From the NCBI GenBank assembly GCA_021734595.1, contig JAIPIO010000042.1, forward strand, positions 1 to 16,832: 16,832 nt of DNA, written 5' to 3'. This stretch comes from Kiritimatiellales bacterium. Lineage in GTDB: Bacteria; Verrucomicrobiota; Kiritimatiellia; Kiritimatiellales; Pontiellaceae. A model generated the notes under the pieces. It had not been told where the DNA came from. It was given only the letters and a program-made list of their open reading frames with translations, and did no database searches. Within the stretch, counting starts at the first letter, position 1. Each line of letters begins with the position of its first letter. Shown piece after piece: positions 6,028 through 13,843 of the stretch. The translations under genes were made by a program, and so were the position numbers.

Positions 6028-9000
6028 TCAGTTCCCTAGACAAATCAAATCCCCGTTCTTCAGGCAAACATAGACCTTCCCGTTCGCCGCGATCATGCCG
6101 TCCCAGACGGGGATGGCCGGAAGTTTCAGATCGGCGAGTTTTTTGCCGGTCTTGGTATTAACCGCCATCAGCACCGCGCCTTCGGAACCGTCCAGCAGCT
6201 CGGTCTGTTTCTGGAGCCGGGCTTCGACATCGGTTTCGTAGATGTTTTCCCAGTCCTTCTTTTCGTCCACCAGCTTAGGTGCGCCCGCCGCGAAGAGGAC
6301 ATCGCCCGCAACGGTCAGGCCGGTTGCGAAGAGCGGAACATCCTGGCTCCAGTGGTATTTGAACAGCTTCTCTGTCGGAAAGCCGTAGCCTGCGTTCTTT
6401 TTTACCTTCTTGTCGGGATCGAGAAGTGGAGCGGACTCATCGATGTGGTAGAGGTGGTAGGCCAGCGGCGTCATCCAGCGGTAGTCGGTCTGGACGCGGC
6501 CAAAGCCAAAGATGGATTCCCCGTTTTTGACCAGCAGGCGACCGGCGGGATTTGCCCGTCCGGCATCGTACCAGTTTTTCCAGCCCGAGTTGAAGGTGGT
6601 ACCGTATAGCCAGTAGCTACGGTGGAACCAACTGCCATCCAGGAACCCGGTGGGAGTGAAGAGGTGGCGGATTTTATCCTCCTGCCCCTTGAGCGAATCC
6701 GCAGAAAGTGTGTTCCCGTCAAAATCCATCACCTGGGAGTGGAGGAACATATAGTCGTCGTTGGCCGACAAGACATCGGAAAGGCCGACGGGCATACTCA
6801 AGCCTTTAACAAACGAATGGAGATCCTCACCACTCTCCATATCCTTGTTATCCAGCACTTTTTCGGCCTTCACCGCGCCGGTCTTGACGTCGAGCAGGAC
6901 CAGGCGCATGCCGCCATCGAGAAAGCGGGAGCGCCCCGACAGGCAGTAGGCCGTGTTGCCGCGAACCAGAACGCTGCCGTGGACGGGCCACGGCGACTCA
7001 AGCCGATCTAGGGCGACCATCTGCCGCCGCTGCGGCGCGGCGTCAAACCGCCACACCAGTTCCCCTTTATCGGCGGTCAGGCAGTAAACGGATCCATCGG
7101 CCGACCCTAGGACGAGCAGGCCATTAACATAGCTGGGCGGCGAATCGATGCCGGCATCGACCGCGTAACGCCAAAGGGTTTTCCCGTTTTGCGCGTCCAA
7201 TGCATAGAGCGCATATTCATCCTTGCGGGCGACGAAAACTTTCCCTGCCGCGGCGATGCACGCGGTAAGCTCGCCGCCGATGCCCGCCTTCCACTGCTGC
7301 TTCAGGTCGCCGCCAACCGTGGTGGTGGCCGCCCCGCTGCGGAAGTTGTCATGGCGGTACACCGGCCAGTCGCCGGGGCCGGGTTTGACGTCGATGAATC
7401 GGCCATAGGCGGAACCGCGCACGAGCCGCTGGCCGGCGGACCGCAGCGCTTCTTCGTAAGTCACCTGCGCGGGTGACACGAGCGCGTTGAAATACGAGAG
7501 TTTGGTGGAGAGGTAGCACGCGCACGGATGCTGCGGCGCGTAGAGGATGCCGTTGGCCGGCATGACCCCGTAGGTGCAGGCGCCGCGAACCCAGTGGTTG
7601 ACGTCGTATGTTTTTGCGCCGACTTCGACGAATTCGATGCCGGTGCGCGAGGCGAGGATGTATTTCTCCGTGGCGCGACCACGGTGGCAGCGATGGTGGA
7701 ACCAGCTCGGCTTTTTATCCATGGAAAAGGATTCCTCGACCGCACCGGTTTCCAGATTGATTCCATAGAAGGTTCCCGGTTGTTTGCCGGAGGCGGTTTG
7801 CCCGTACCACATCCTGCCCTGCATCACGAAAATATCGGAGGGCGAGTCATGCCCTGTGGCTGGTTGCGCCGCAGACCACAGTTTTTTCCCATCCGCCGCC
7901 GCATACGCCGTCACCGTTCCGGTCATACCGGAAAATAGAATCTTGTCGCCCGTAAGCACCACGGTCGATGCCCGTCCAAAGCGGTATTGCTCGCTCTGCT
8001 CAACGCTGGTTTTCCAGTATTGCTTGCCCGTCTTGCGGTCGAGGCATACCAGTCCATCATAGTCGTTGAACACCACATGCCGGCCATCCGCGCAAAGGCT
8101 CGATTCCGACACCTTCGATTCCACCTGCCATAACACCTTGCCTGTAGCCGCATCGCTGGCGGTCACGAAACGGGAATCGCGCGGATAGGTCCGCTGGTAG
8201 ATCATGTTTCGCTCCTTCACCATGTCCAACTCTTCGCGCTGGTGTCGGAAAAACTTTCCGGTACTGCTGACGACGCTGAACACAACGCCCTCGGAAACCA
8301 CGAATTCGTAGGTGCCTTCGGTTCCCTCGCAGGTCTTCAGGGTTTTTCCGGTTTCGGCATCCAATTCCACAACGGGCGCGTCGAGCCCCAGCGTCACGTA
8401 GACCTTGCCGTCCATGGCAACCAATCTGCGGGGCAGCACCACCGGACCGTTTTTCATCGGCCACAGGCGACTGTGCCATTCCGGAATTTCCCGCTCCCAA
8501 AGCAGCGCGCCGTTGTAGGCATCCTTCGCAATAAGATACCACTCTGACGGCAGCAGGATTGAAACGGGCGATCCCTTGTCGATAATGTAGAAAATCTTGC
8601 CGCCGTCCGACACCATGGAGGTGAAGCTGCTCATGTGCTCGTGCTGCCGACCGAAGCGCGGACCACCGAACCATTGCAGATGCCGGGGCGGGCCAACGCG
8701 CGTGTCCTGCGACACCGCGTTGCCTGCCGCATCGTAAAGGCTGTGCGTCCAGTTGTCCTGATCGGCGGGAATCGGCTTTGCGGTTTTTTTCCAGTCGCCG
8801 CCCTGTTCAACATAGACCGTGCCGCCCGGCGCAAGCACGCGCAGCATCTCTTCCTTGGAAACGTTGGAGTCCTCTTCAACAAAAAGGAGGTTCACCAAAT
8901 TGTCGTTATAGGGCAATGCCCCCCCGCCCCACTGAGCCACTGAAACCGGGCCATGCAGTTTTTTCTTCAGAAGGAGTTTGCGTGCGGCTTCGACATCCTG

Positions 9001-9186
9001 GTCGAGACCCTGCACCAGAACATTGTCGTTGATCCGCAGCGATGCGGCAACCGCGCCGTCGCCACAACCGACATGAACAACCAATCCGCCCTTGAGTCCG
9101 CTCTGCTTGACCAACTCCAGAGGACCGGCCTTGGCCATCATCGCCAAAACCACATAACAAACCACCGCAACGCCCTTCAACTTCAT
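6028..9186 (-). CDS. Secreted methyltransferase-like domain fused to PQQ-type beta-propeller
   Basis: A 1052-residue protein. Residues 1-20 are a signal peptide (MKLKGVAVVCYVVLAMMAKA). Residues about 22-130 carry the class I SAM-methyltransferase core: motif I VHVGCGDG at 37-44, the acidic loop GLDQD at 60-64, and LRVLAPGGTVYV near 115-126. From about 145 (DNWTHSLYDAAGNAVSQ) to the end there are repeated PQQ/BamB-like propeller blades with DAxxGKxLW-type motifs. Known: this fused arrangement occurs in planctomycete and related genomes without an assigned function. Odd: a methyltransferase fold outside the cytoplasm would lack SAM, so it may bind another ligand. No PQQ-dehydrogenase catalytic signature was identified. 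The ATG at 9186 has a strong GGAGGAACGACA site. It has its own promoter P4. Confidence 0.85.
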   Translation of the reverse strand: MKLKGVAVVCYVVLAMMAKAGPLELVKQSGLKGGLVVHVGCGDGAVAASLRINDNVLVQGLDQDVEAARKLLLKKKLHGPVSVAQWGGGALPYNDNLVNLLFVEEDSNVSKEEMLRVLAPGGTVYVEQGGDWKKTAKPIPADQDNWTHSLYDAAGNAVSQDTRVGPPRHLQWFGGPRFGRQHEHMSSFTSMVSDGGKIFYIIDKGSPVSILLPSEWYLIAKDAYNGALLWEREIPEWHSRLWPMKNGPVVLPRRLVAMDGKVYVTLGLDAPVVELDAETGKTLKTCEGTEGTYEFVVSEGVVFSVVSSTGKFFRHQREELDMVKERNMIYQRTYPRDSRFVTASDAATGKVLWQVESKVSESSLCADGRHVVFNDYDGLVCLDRKTGKQYWKTSVEQSEQYRFGRASTVVLTGDKILFSGMTGTVTAYAAADGKKLWSAAQPATGHDSPSDIFVMQGRMWYGQTASGKQPGTFYGINLETGAVEESFSMDKKPSWFHHRCHRGRATEKYILASRTGIEFVEVGAKTYDVNHWVRGACTYGVMPANGILYAPQHPCACYLSTKLSYFNALVSPAQVTYEEALRSAGQRLVRGSAYGRFIDVKPGPGDWPVYRHDNFRSGAATTTVGGDLKQQWKAGIGGELTACIAAAGKVFVARKDEYALYALDAQNGKTLWRYAVDAGIDSPPSYVNGLLVLGSADGSVYCLTADKGELVWRFDAAPQRRQMVALDRLESPWPVHGSVLVRGNTAYCLSGRSRFLDGGMRLVLLDVKTGAVKAEKVLDNKDMESGEDLHSFVKGLSMPVGLSDVLSANDDYMFLHSQVMDFDGNTLSADSLKGQEDKIRHLFTPTGFLDGSWFHRSYWLYGTTFNSGWKNWYDAGRANPAGRLLVKNGESIFGFGRVQTDYRWMTPLAYHLYHIDESAPLLDPDKKVKKNAGYGFPTEKLFKYHWSQDVPLFATGLTVAGDVLFAAGAPKLVDEKKDWENIYETDVEARLQKQTELLDGSEGAVLMAVNTKTGKKLADLKLPAIPVWDGMIAANGKVYVCLKNGDLICLGN

Positions 9187-9234
9187 TGTCGTTCCTCCAA
9201 GTTCACAAACATCCCGCTATGAATCCAAAGATAC

Positions 9235-9263
9235 AAAATACCCGTTCATACCGGTTTCCGCAA
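9235..9263 (-). promoter_or_regulatory. Promoter P4 for the gene starting at 9186
   Basis: TTGCGG (9258-9263) and TATTTT (9235-9240) on the minus strand with a 17-bp spacer; the -10 is preceded by GGG as in P1-P3. The inferred start near 9228 gives a leader of about 42 bases. A 41-bp block shared with P5 starts in the -35, and array D lies farther upstream. Confidence 0.55.
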
Positions 9264-9301
9264 TGGAGCAATGTCCGCGCTTTATGTCTGTCTGTTGGCC
9301 G
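9261..9301. repeat. 41-bp shared upstream block, copy 2
   Basis: The partner of 5984-6024 (33 of 41 matches by eye), in the same orientation and the same register relative to the -35 box. It lies between promoter P4 and palindrome array D. Confidence 0.55.
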
Positions 9302-9306
9302 CAACG

Positions 9307-9395
9307 TTCCAACCATTGGAAGAATCCGCTTCCGCTTTTTCCAATGGTTGGAAAAAACATTCGCAGTCCCACAGTGTAGATTCCAATGGTTGGAA
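9307..9395. repeat. Phased palindrome array D (three copies)
   Basis: TTCCAACCATTGGAA at 9307-9321 and TTCCAATGGTTGGAA at 9339-9353 and 9381-9395. Starts are 32 and 42 bp apart, about three and four turns. Centres lie near -86, -118 and -160 of P4, so here the array is farther from the promoter than at P1-P3. The array ends seven bases before the stop codon of the gene at 9402. Confidence 0.85.
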
Positions 9396-9401
9396 ACCGC
9401 G

Positions 9402-11291
9402 CTACTCCTCGACAATGACGCGGAATCCGACGTTGTAGACGCGCTGGTAGTCGCGGTACGGGCGGCGGAAGGAGGCGGTAGCGTGCTTGGGGCGGTCGTA
9501 CCACGAACCACCGCGTACCACCTTCGTTCCTTTGGAATATGCCGAGCGCGTCCATTCAGCGACGTTGCCGTGCATGTCGAACAATCCCCAGGCATTGGGC
9601 TGGTATTTGCCGACGGGTTCCGAAACAAAGCCACCATCGTTAAGGTTGGAGCGCGGAATCCAGTCGTTGTCACTACCGGCCAGCGTTTTGAATTTTGCAA
9701 GCGCGGCCTTCAACCCTTCCGCCGGATCCTGGGTGTAGGGATCGCCAATAAACTGGAGCAGGGTTTCGTCGGCCAGGTTGGCATGCTTGGTGAAGTCGGC
9801 ATCCAGCTCCCCAAAGCTGAAGGGGGTTGCGCTGCCTGCGCGGCAGGCCCACTCCCACTGCGTCTCGGTAGGCAAAGAAACCTTCTTTCCGGTTTTCTTC
9901 GATAGCCATTTGGAAAAGTCGTTGGCCTGTTGCCACGAGAGCCGCACGGCGGGTTGTTCGGGGTCGTTGACCGGATAGCCGGTGATGCCGAACTGGTAGC
10001 CGTGACGCGGCTCTTCCATGCTGTCGTGCGCCGGGTCGAATTGCCGGAACTGCTCATTGGTGGTTTCGTAGCGACCCATCCAGAATCCTTTCTTGATCTG
10101 CGAAACCTCGGAACCTTTCACGAGTTTCCCGGCGGGGACATGAACCAGCTTGAGGGTGATGCCGTCGCCGAGATCGAGCGTTTGCTCCTTGCCTGACGGT
10201 TTGGCTTCGACGTTGCAGGAAACCTTCGCCTCCGGCACGGGCGGTACCGGCTTAGGCTTAATGAATTCCACTTTTGGAAAGACGGTTGCTTCGATGTATT
10301 CGTGGTTTTCGTCCACGTTGGCGTAGAGGGCGCGCAGGCGGGCGCGCTCCTCCTCCTTGCCCGTGGCTTCGGTATGGCCATAGCCGGACCAGCGGCCAAA
10401 GTAGGGTGCGTTGAGATCGAACCACGTAATTAGCCGATCCATGGCATCGGCATCGAGCTCCACTCCGTGGTGACCCTTGTTGAGCAACATGAACAGCTCG
10501 GTGGTGTCGGCATGGAACTCCATGGGGCTGTGCAGATGCATGCCGCTTTCGATGCCCGGACGGCGCAGATAGCCGTGCAACGAAACATAACCCTCGGAAA
10601 AGGTCGCGCCCCGGCTGCCCTTGGTCAGCGATTTAAACGGGACCAAGCGATCGCCGCGCAGACTGGGAATCTTCTTCCCGTCGCCGCGCTCTTCGCCGTT
10701 GTGGCAACCGACGCAATGGCGGTCGATCACGGGCTGCACCTCTCGCGCGAATCCAAAGTTGCGGGTGGGACCGCGCCACGGCGTAATATCGGTGGGTGCC
10801 TTGCGGGCGGCGATGGAACGGCGGACGGGCGGCGCCGTATTGGGCGGCTCATGGCATCCGACGCAAGAAAGGTTTTCACCGGGCATGGCGGTAAACCAGC
10901 TGCGCATCACCTGCAAGGCCTTGCCTTCGGCATCGAGCGGCTGGAGCGCGATCGGCGTGTTGGCCGGAATCTTGAAAACGGCGGAGCCGTCCTTCTCGAC
11001 CGGCACGGTGCCGAGAATGCGGCGCATGTCCCATGGGCCGTCGGCGCCGATGGTGCCGAGCAGTCCACCGATTTTGTTGTAGCCGAAGGTATAGGTGTAG
11101 ACGCGCAGCTTCTCGACGGTACCGCGCGGAATGCCGGCCAGGCCGGGACCTTCGTAGACATCGGAGATGAACACGGTGGCCTCCTTGTCGGCCAGGTTTA
11201 CCTTGTCGGGCCGTACCGACGGAGTCCTGGTTTTCTGGAACGGCACCGGTTCAAGCAGCGCGTAGCCGGGTTCCTCCTTGATCAGCGTCAT
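9402..11291 (-). CDS. C-terminal part of interrupted protein: cytochrome c motifs plus FGE-sulfatase-like domain
   Basis: This frame (629 residues from its first ATG) continues in the same frame as the gene ending at the TGA at 11322-11324, separated only by ten codons (NIYLVDVFDN). No ribosome-binding site precedes the ATG at 11291, so independent translation is doubtful and it is best read as the second half of one protein. It finishes the HZS-alpha-like propeller, then has CVGCH (143-147) and CVGCH (193-197, in EVQPVIDRHC), a linker, and a formylglycine-generating-enzyme-like domain (about 378-629; HVPAGKLVKGS, SLPTETQWEWACRAG, GNVAEW, VVRGGSWYDR). The paired active-site cysteines of FGE are missing: the segment reads GGSWYDRPKHATASFR. 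Oxidase activity is therefore unlikely; ligand binding or a structural role is more plausible. Confidence 0.8.
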   Translation of the reverse strand: MTLIKEEPGYALLEPVPFQKTRTPSVRPDKVNLADKEATVFISDVYEGPGLAGIPRGTVEKLRVYTYTFGYNKIGGLLGTIGADGPWDMRRILGTVPVEKDGSAVFKIPANTPIALQPLDAEGKALQVMRSWFTAMPGENLSCVGCHEPPNTAPPVRRSIAARKAPTDITPWRGPTRNFGFAREVQPVIDRHCVGCHNGEERGDGKKIPSLRGDRLVPFKSLTKGSRGATFSEGYVSLHGYLRRPGIESGMHLHSPMEFHADTTELFMLLNKGHHGVELDADAMDRLITWFDLNAPYFGRWSGYGHTEATGKEEERARLRALYANVDENHEYIEATVFPKVEFIKPKPVPPVPEAKVSCNVEAKPSGKEQTLDLGDGITLKLVHVPAGKLVKGSEVSQIKKGFWMGRYETTNEQFRQFDPAHDSMEEPRHGYQFGITGYPVNDPEQPAVRLSWQQANDFSKWLSKKTGKKVSLPTETQWEWACRAGSATPFSFGELDADFTKHANLADETLLQFIGDPYTQDPAEGLKAALAKFKTLAGSDNDWIPRSNLNDGGFVSEPVGKYQPNAWGLFDMHGNVAEWTRSAYSKGTKVVRGGSWYDRPKHATASFRRPYRDYQRVYNVGFRVIVEE

Positions 11292-11294
11292 GTT

Positions 11295-11324
11295 GTCGAA
11301 GACATCGACCAGGTAGATATTTCA
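11295..11324 (-). other. In-frame TGA with downstream hairpin
   Basis: On the minus strand, CAT-TGA-AAT interrupts one continuous frame at 11324-11322. Seventeen bases later a 5-bp hairpin (GTCGA, loop TGTCT, TCGAC) spans 11309-11295. The simplest reading is a TGG-to-TGA nonsense change or a sequencing error. The hairpin also meets permissive bacterial SECIS criteria, recorded here as a less likely alternative. Confidence 0.6.
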
Positions 11325-13040
11325 ATGCCCCTGCTGGATTTCGGCGGAGACGAGAAAATATTTATCGCTCAGCGGATAGGGATGCAGGAAAAGCGGGTAG
11401 CTTCCGTTGGCCAGCCGGTCGGCAACTTTCGCCTCCACCTTTTTGCCGTATCCGGGGATGCGCTGCACCACGCCGTCGGCCTCCATGTACCCCTTGGAGG
11501 TATCGAACAACACCAACTCCCCGGTGCGGCGGTTGCCGTGATGCCCGGTCACGATGCCGGCAATCTGGGCCGGATGCCCCGGCACCGGACGGGCATAGAA
11601 ACAGGAGTTTGGCCAGAAGGAGTTGGAGCCGTAGATGGCACGCTGGCTAGTGCCATCGGGATTCATCGTGAACAGGATGCGCGAGTTGGAGTGCGGCAGG
11701 TCGGTGTATTCCCAGCGAAGGTAAAGGATGCGGCCATCGGCCATCACCTGCGGATTCCAGCTGTGCTCCTGGTCGAAGCAGAGCTGGCGCATGGCCGATC
11801 CGTCCGGCCGAACCGAATGAAGCGTGGCCACCGGCGAGTTGCCGTTCACGCAGGGCACCGCCACCATCGGCGCGGTGGAGGTGAACAGGATGCGGTCGTC
11901 CGGGAGGTAGCATGAATCATAGTTGTTGATATTCTCTTCCTTCGTCTGTGTGACCTGCCGGACGTTTTCCCCGTCGGCGCCCAGCTCAAATACCTGCCAT
12001 GCGCCGTTTTCACCAATCGAGGAAAAGAGCATCTTGTTCGCACTGAAGTGAAGGTCGACATCGCCCACGAACGCATCGCCCGCTGGACGGTAGAGCGTTT
12101 CAAGCTTGTTCGGATTGCGGATCGAAAGCGTGGCGATATCATTATTGTAGCCCGTTTTGGGAATGCTGGAGTTGCTCTGCCAGTTTGAGGGCAGGCATTT
12201 CTTGAACGACTTCTCATCGCGCCGCACCAGCAGCAGCTTGTCAAAATCAAGCAGCGGGTTGCGGGTCAGTACTTCGCGCTGGAAGGCCAGGATTCCCTCC
12301 GCCTTGGACGGATCGTCTTTGAGCGCGCGGAGCTTTTCGGTTTTGGCCAGCAATTCCGGCGCATCCTTGAACCGTTCCGGCCAGGTTGCCGCCATATCCC
12401 TGATGGCGCGCGCCAATGCATCGGGATCAAAAACCGCCAGGTGCGCCTGAAGACCGGAAGCCCCGCTGTCTTTTTCAGAACCCTTCGCTACCTTGGTTTT
12501 CTTTTTTGCCGCCTTGCCAGTTTGCGCAACGGCTTTCGGGGCGGGAGACGCAACCATTTCAACGGAACCGTCCATGGCGATCTGCATCTGCCTTCCGGTC
12601 TTTGGAACATCAACCTTGAGTTTTTCCATGCGGTTGGCGGCCAGTATCAGGATGCGGCATCCGTCCAGCCGCTCCCCCAACGGGTCGCGGTTCCAGACCA
12701 CCACCTTTGAAATGGCCTTCTCCGAACCCAGATCGACCTCCCACCACGGATTCGCGCTCTGGGCGGTGTGGGTGATGGTTTTGTCCCTGTACTCCCCGGA
12801 CGTGTTGCCGTCAATGGCCCGCCCTGCCGCGCTGCCACCATAATCCGACGACTGGCTCGCCGTTCCTTTCAGCGCCACATTTTCCGCGCCGGAAAAAACC
12901 TGCACTTCGGACAGCGACAGATAGCGCCCCTCCCCCGGGATTTCCACTCGGACAAAACGACTCTTCACCGTTTTTTCGGCAAGCAGCCCGCCGCAAAGCC
13001 CTATAGTCAGAACAGCCGTAATCCATGTTGTCTTTTTCAT
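11322..13040 (-). CDS. N-terminal part of interrupted protein: F5/8C plus HZS-alpha-like propeller
   Basis: 572 residues from the ATG at 13040 to an in-frame TGA. A signal peptide (1-21, ending LLAE) is followed by an F5/8 type C domain (about 29-157; PWWEVDLGSEKAIS near 98), a Lys/Ala-rich linker (about 165-195) and TolB/HZS-alpha-like propeller blades with DGRILYLRWEY and NPDGT motifs. It ends abruptly at SAEIQQGH, where the 929-residue paralogue (3134-5923) runs straight on, so the product is truncated before the haem and FGE-like regions. Intact, the protein would be 1212 residues. The start at 13040 overlaps the iclR stop (ATGA), fits the signal peptide and excludes the Arg-rich, non-signal extension open to 13199. 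Co-expression with iclR is likely through translational coupling. Function unknown. Confidence 0.8.
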   Translation of the reverse strand: MKKTTWITAVLTIGLCGGLLAEKTVKSRFVRVEIPGEGRYLSLSEVQVFSGAENVALKGTASQSSDYGGSAAGRAIDGNTSGEYRDKTITHTAQSANPWWEVDLGSEKAISKVVVWNRDPLGERLDGCRILILAANRMEKLKVDVPKTGRQMQIAMDGSVEMVASPAPKAVAQTGKAAKKKTKVAKGSEKDSGASGLQAHLAVFDPDALARAIRDMAATWPERFKDAPELLAKTEKLRALKDDPSKAEGILAFQREVLTRNPLLDFDKLLLVRRDEKSFKKCLPSNWQSNSSIPKTGYNNDIATLSIRNPNKLETLYRPAGDAFVGDVDLHFSANKMLFSSIGENGAWQVFELGADGENVRQVTQTKEENINNYDSCYLPDDRILFTSTAPMVAVPCVNGNSPVATLHSVRPDGSAMRQLCFDQEHSWNPQVMADGRILYLRWEYTDLPHSNSRILFTMNPDGTSQRAIYGSNSFWPNSCFYARPVPGHPAQIAGIVTGHHGNRRTGELVLFDTSKGYMEADGVVQRIPGYGKKVEAKVADRLANGSYPLFLHPYPLSDKYFLVSAEIQQGH

Positions 13041-13840
13041 AATCCAAACCCGTTCCGTTTTGTGATGATCGAAACCGACACCTTCAGGAGTTTCCCAACC
13101 CTTGGAAAATCGCCAACCTTCAAGCGGTTCGATGGCCCCGTTACCGTGATGGCCGCGCGTGCGTCGCCCCGGTAGTCGAGGATGGGGGCGGCCACGCAAT
13201 GCACTCCTTCGAGTGCTTCGGCACGATCAACGGCATAGCCCTTTTTGCGCACCCCGTCGAGTTCCTCGCGGTAGGCCTTGCGCGATGTAATCGTTGTCCG
13301 GGTAAAATGTGTAAAGGGCATGCCCTTGAGCAGCTCCACCAGTCGGGCTTCCGGCATTAAGGCCAGGATCGTCTTGCAGGGCGCCGATGCATGCAGGGGC
13401 TGCCGCGTTCCGGGATCACAGACAAAGCGGAACGGATGGCGCGCCTGCACCTGATCCAGCACCAACCCCTCGCTGCCGGATACAATGCTTAGCACAATGG
13501 TTTCGTTCAGTTCGTCACGCAGCTGCCGCATCACATCCAGCGAGTTTTCCATCAGGCTTTTGTCCCCGGCACTGCCATAGGCCAGGCTAAACAGTTTGCG
13601 GCTGAGCATATATTTCTTGGTTTGGGGATCGCGCGAAACATAGCCATGGTACTCCATCGCGTTCATGATGCGCATCACGCTGTTGGCCGGGAAGCCCATC
13701 GACGATGCCAGCCCGCTCAGCCGGATGCCCTCCTCGTGTTCCCGCAACCGCTCCAGGATGAGCAATCCCCGTTCCAGGTTCGGAACCTGGAAATTCGGCT
13801 TCTCTGTTTTCCTACCGGTCTGACCCACACCAACCCCCAA
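13037..13840 (-). CDS. IclR-family transcriptional regulator
   Basis: 267 residues. A winged helix-turn-helix spans about 18-80 (VPNLERGLLILERL, LASSMGFPANSVMRIMNAME, GYVSRDPQTKKYML). The effector-binding domain spans about 95-260, with the family signatures PLHASAPCKTILALMP (148-163) and GYAVDRAEALEGVHCVAAPI (201-220). Relatives sense small carboxylates, aromatics or sugar acids, so an uronate-derived ligand would suit the alginate lyase nearby (inference). The start is uncertain: TTG at 13840 lacks a good ribosome site, while GTG at 13828 follows GGGGG by five bases; both leave the DNA-binding domain whole. The stop overlaps the next gene's start by ATGA. It probably regulates itself through the operator at 13844-13858 and may act on the rest of the cluster. 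Confidence 0.92.
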   Translation of the reverse strand: MGVGVGQTGRKTEKPNFQVPNLERGLLILERLREHEEGIRLSGLASSMGFPANSVMRIMNAMEYHGYVSRDPQTKKYMLSRKLFSLAYGSAGDKSLMENSLDVMRQLRDELNETIVLSIVSGSEGLVLDQVQARHPFRFVCDPGTRQPLHASAPCKTILALMPEARLVELLKGMPFTHFTRTTITSRKAYREELDGVRKKGYAVDRAEALEGVHCVAAPILDYRGDARAAITVTGPSNRLKVGDFPRVGKLLKVSVSIITKRNGFGL

Positions 13841-13843
13841 GTC

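Noticed and set aside
9307..9395. TTCCAA palindromes as a CRISPR array
   Set aside because: Units are 15 bp with unequal short gaps and partly diverged; no 23-47 bp repeats, uniform spacers or cas genes.
13092..13107. TTCCCAACCCTTGGAA inside the 3' end of iclR as another array copy
   Set aside because: It is a single 16-base imperfect match in coding sequence that encodes conserved C-terminal residues, with no partner 21, 32 or 42 bp away.
13041..13199. Upstream extension of the F5/8C gene to 13199
   Set aside because: The added residues are Arg-rich, lie antisense-free inside the iclR coding sequence in another frame, and hide the signal peptide that begins at 13040.
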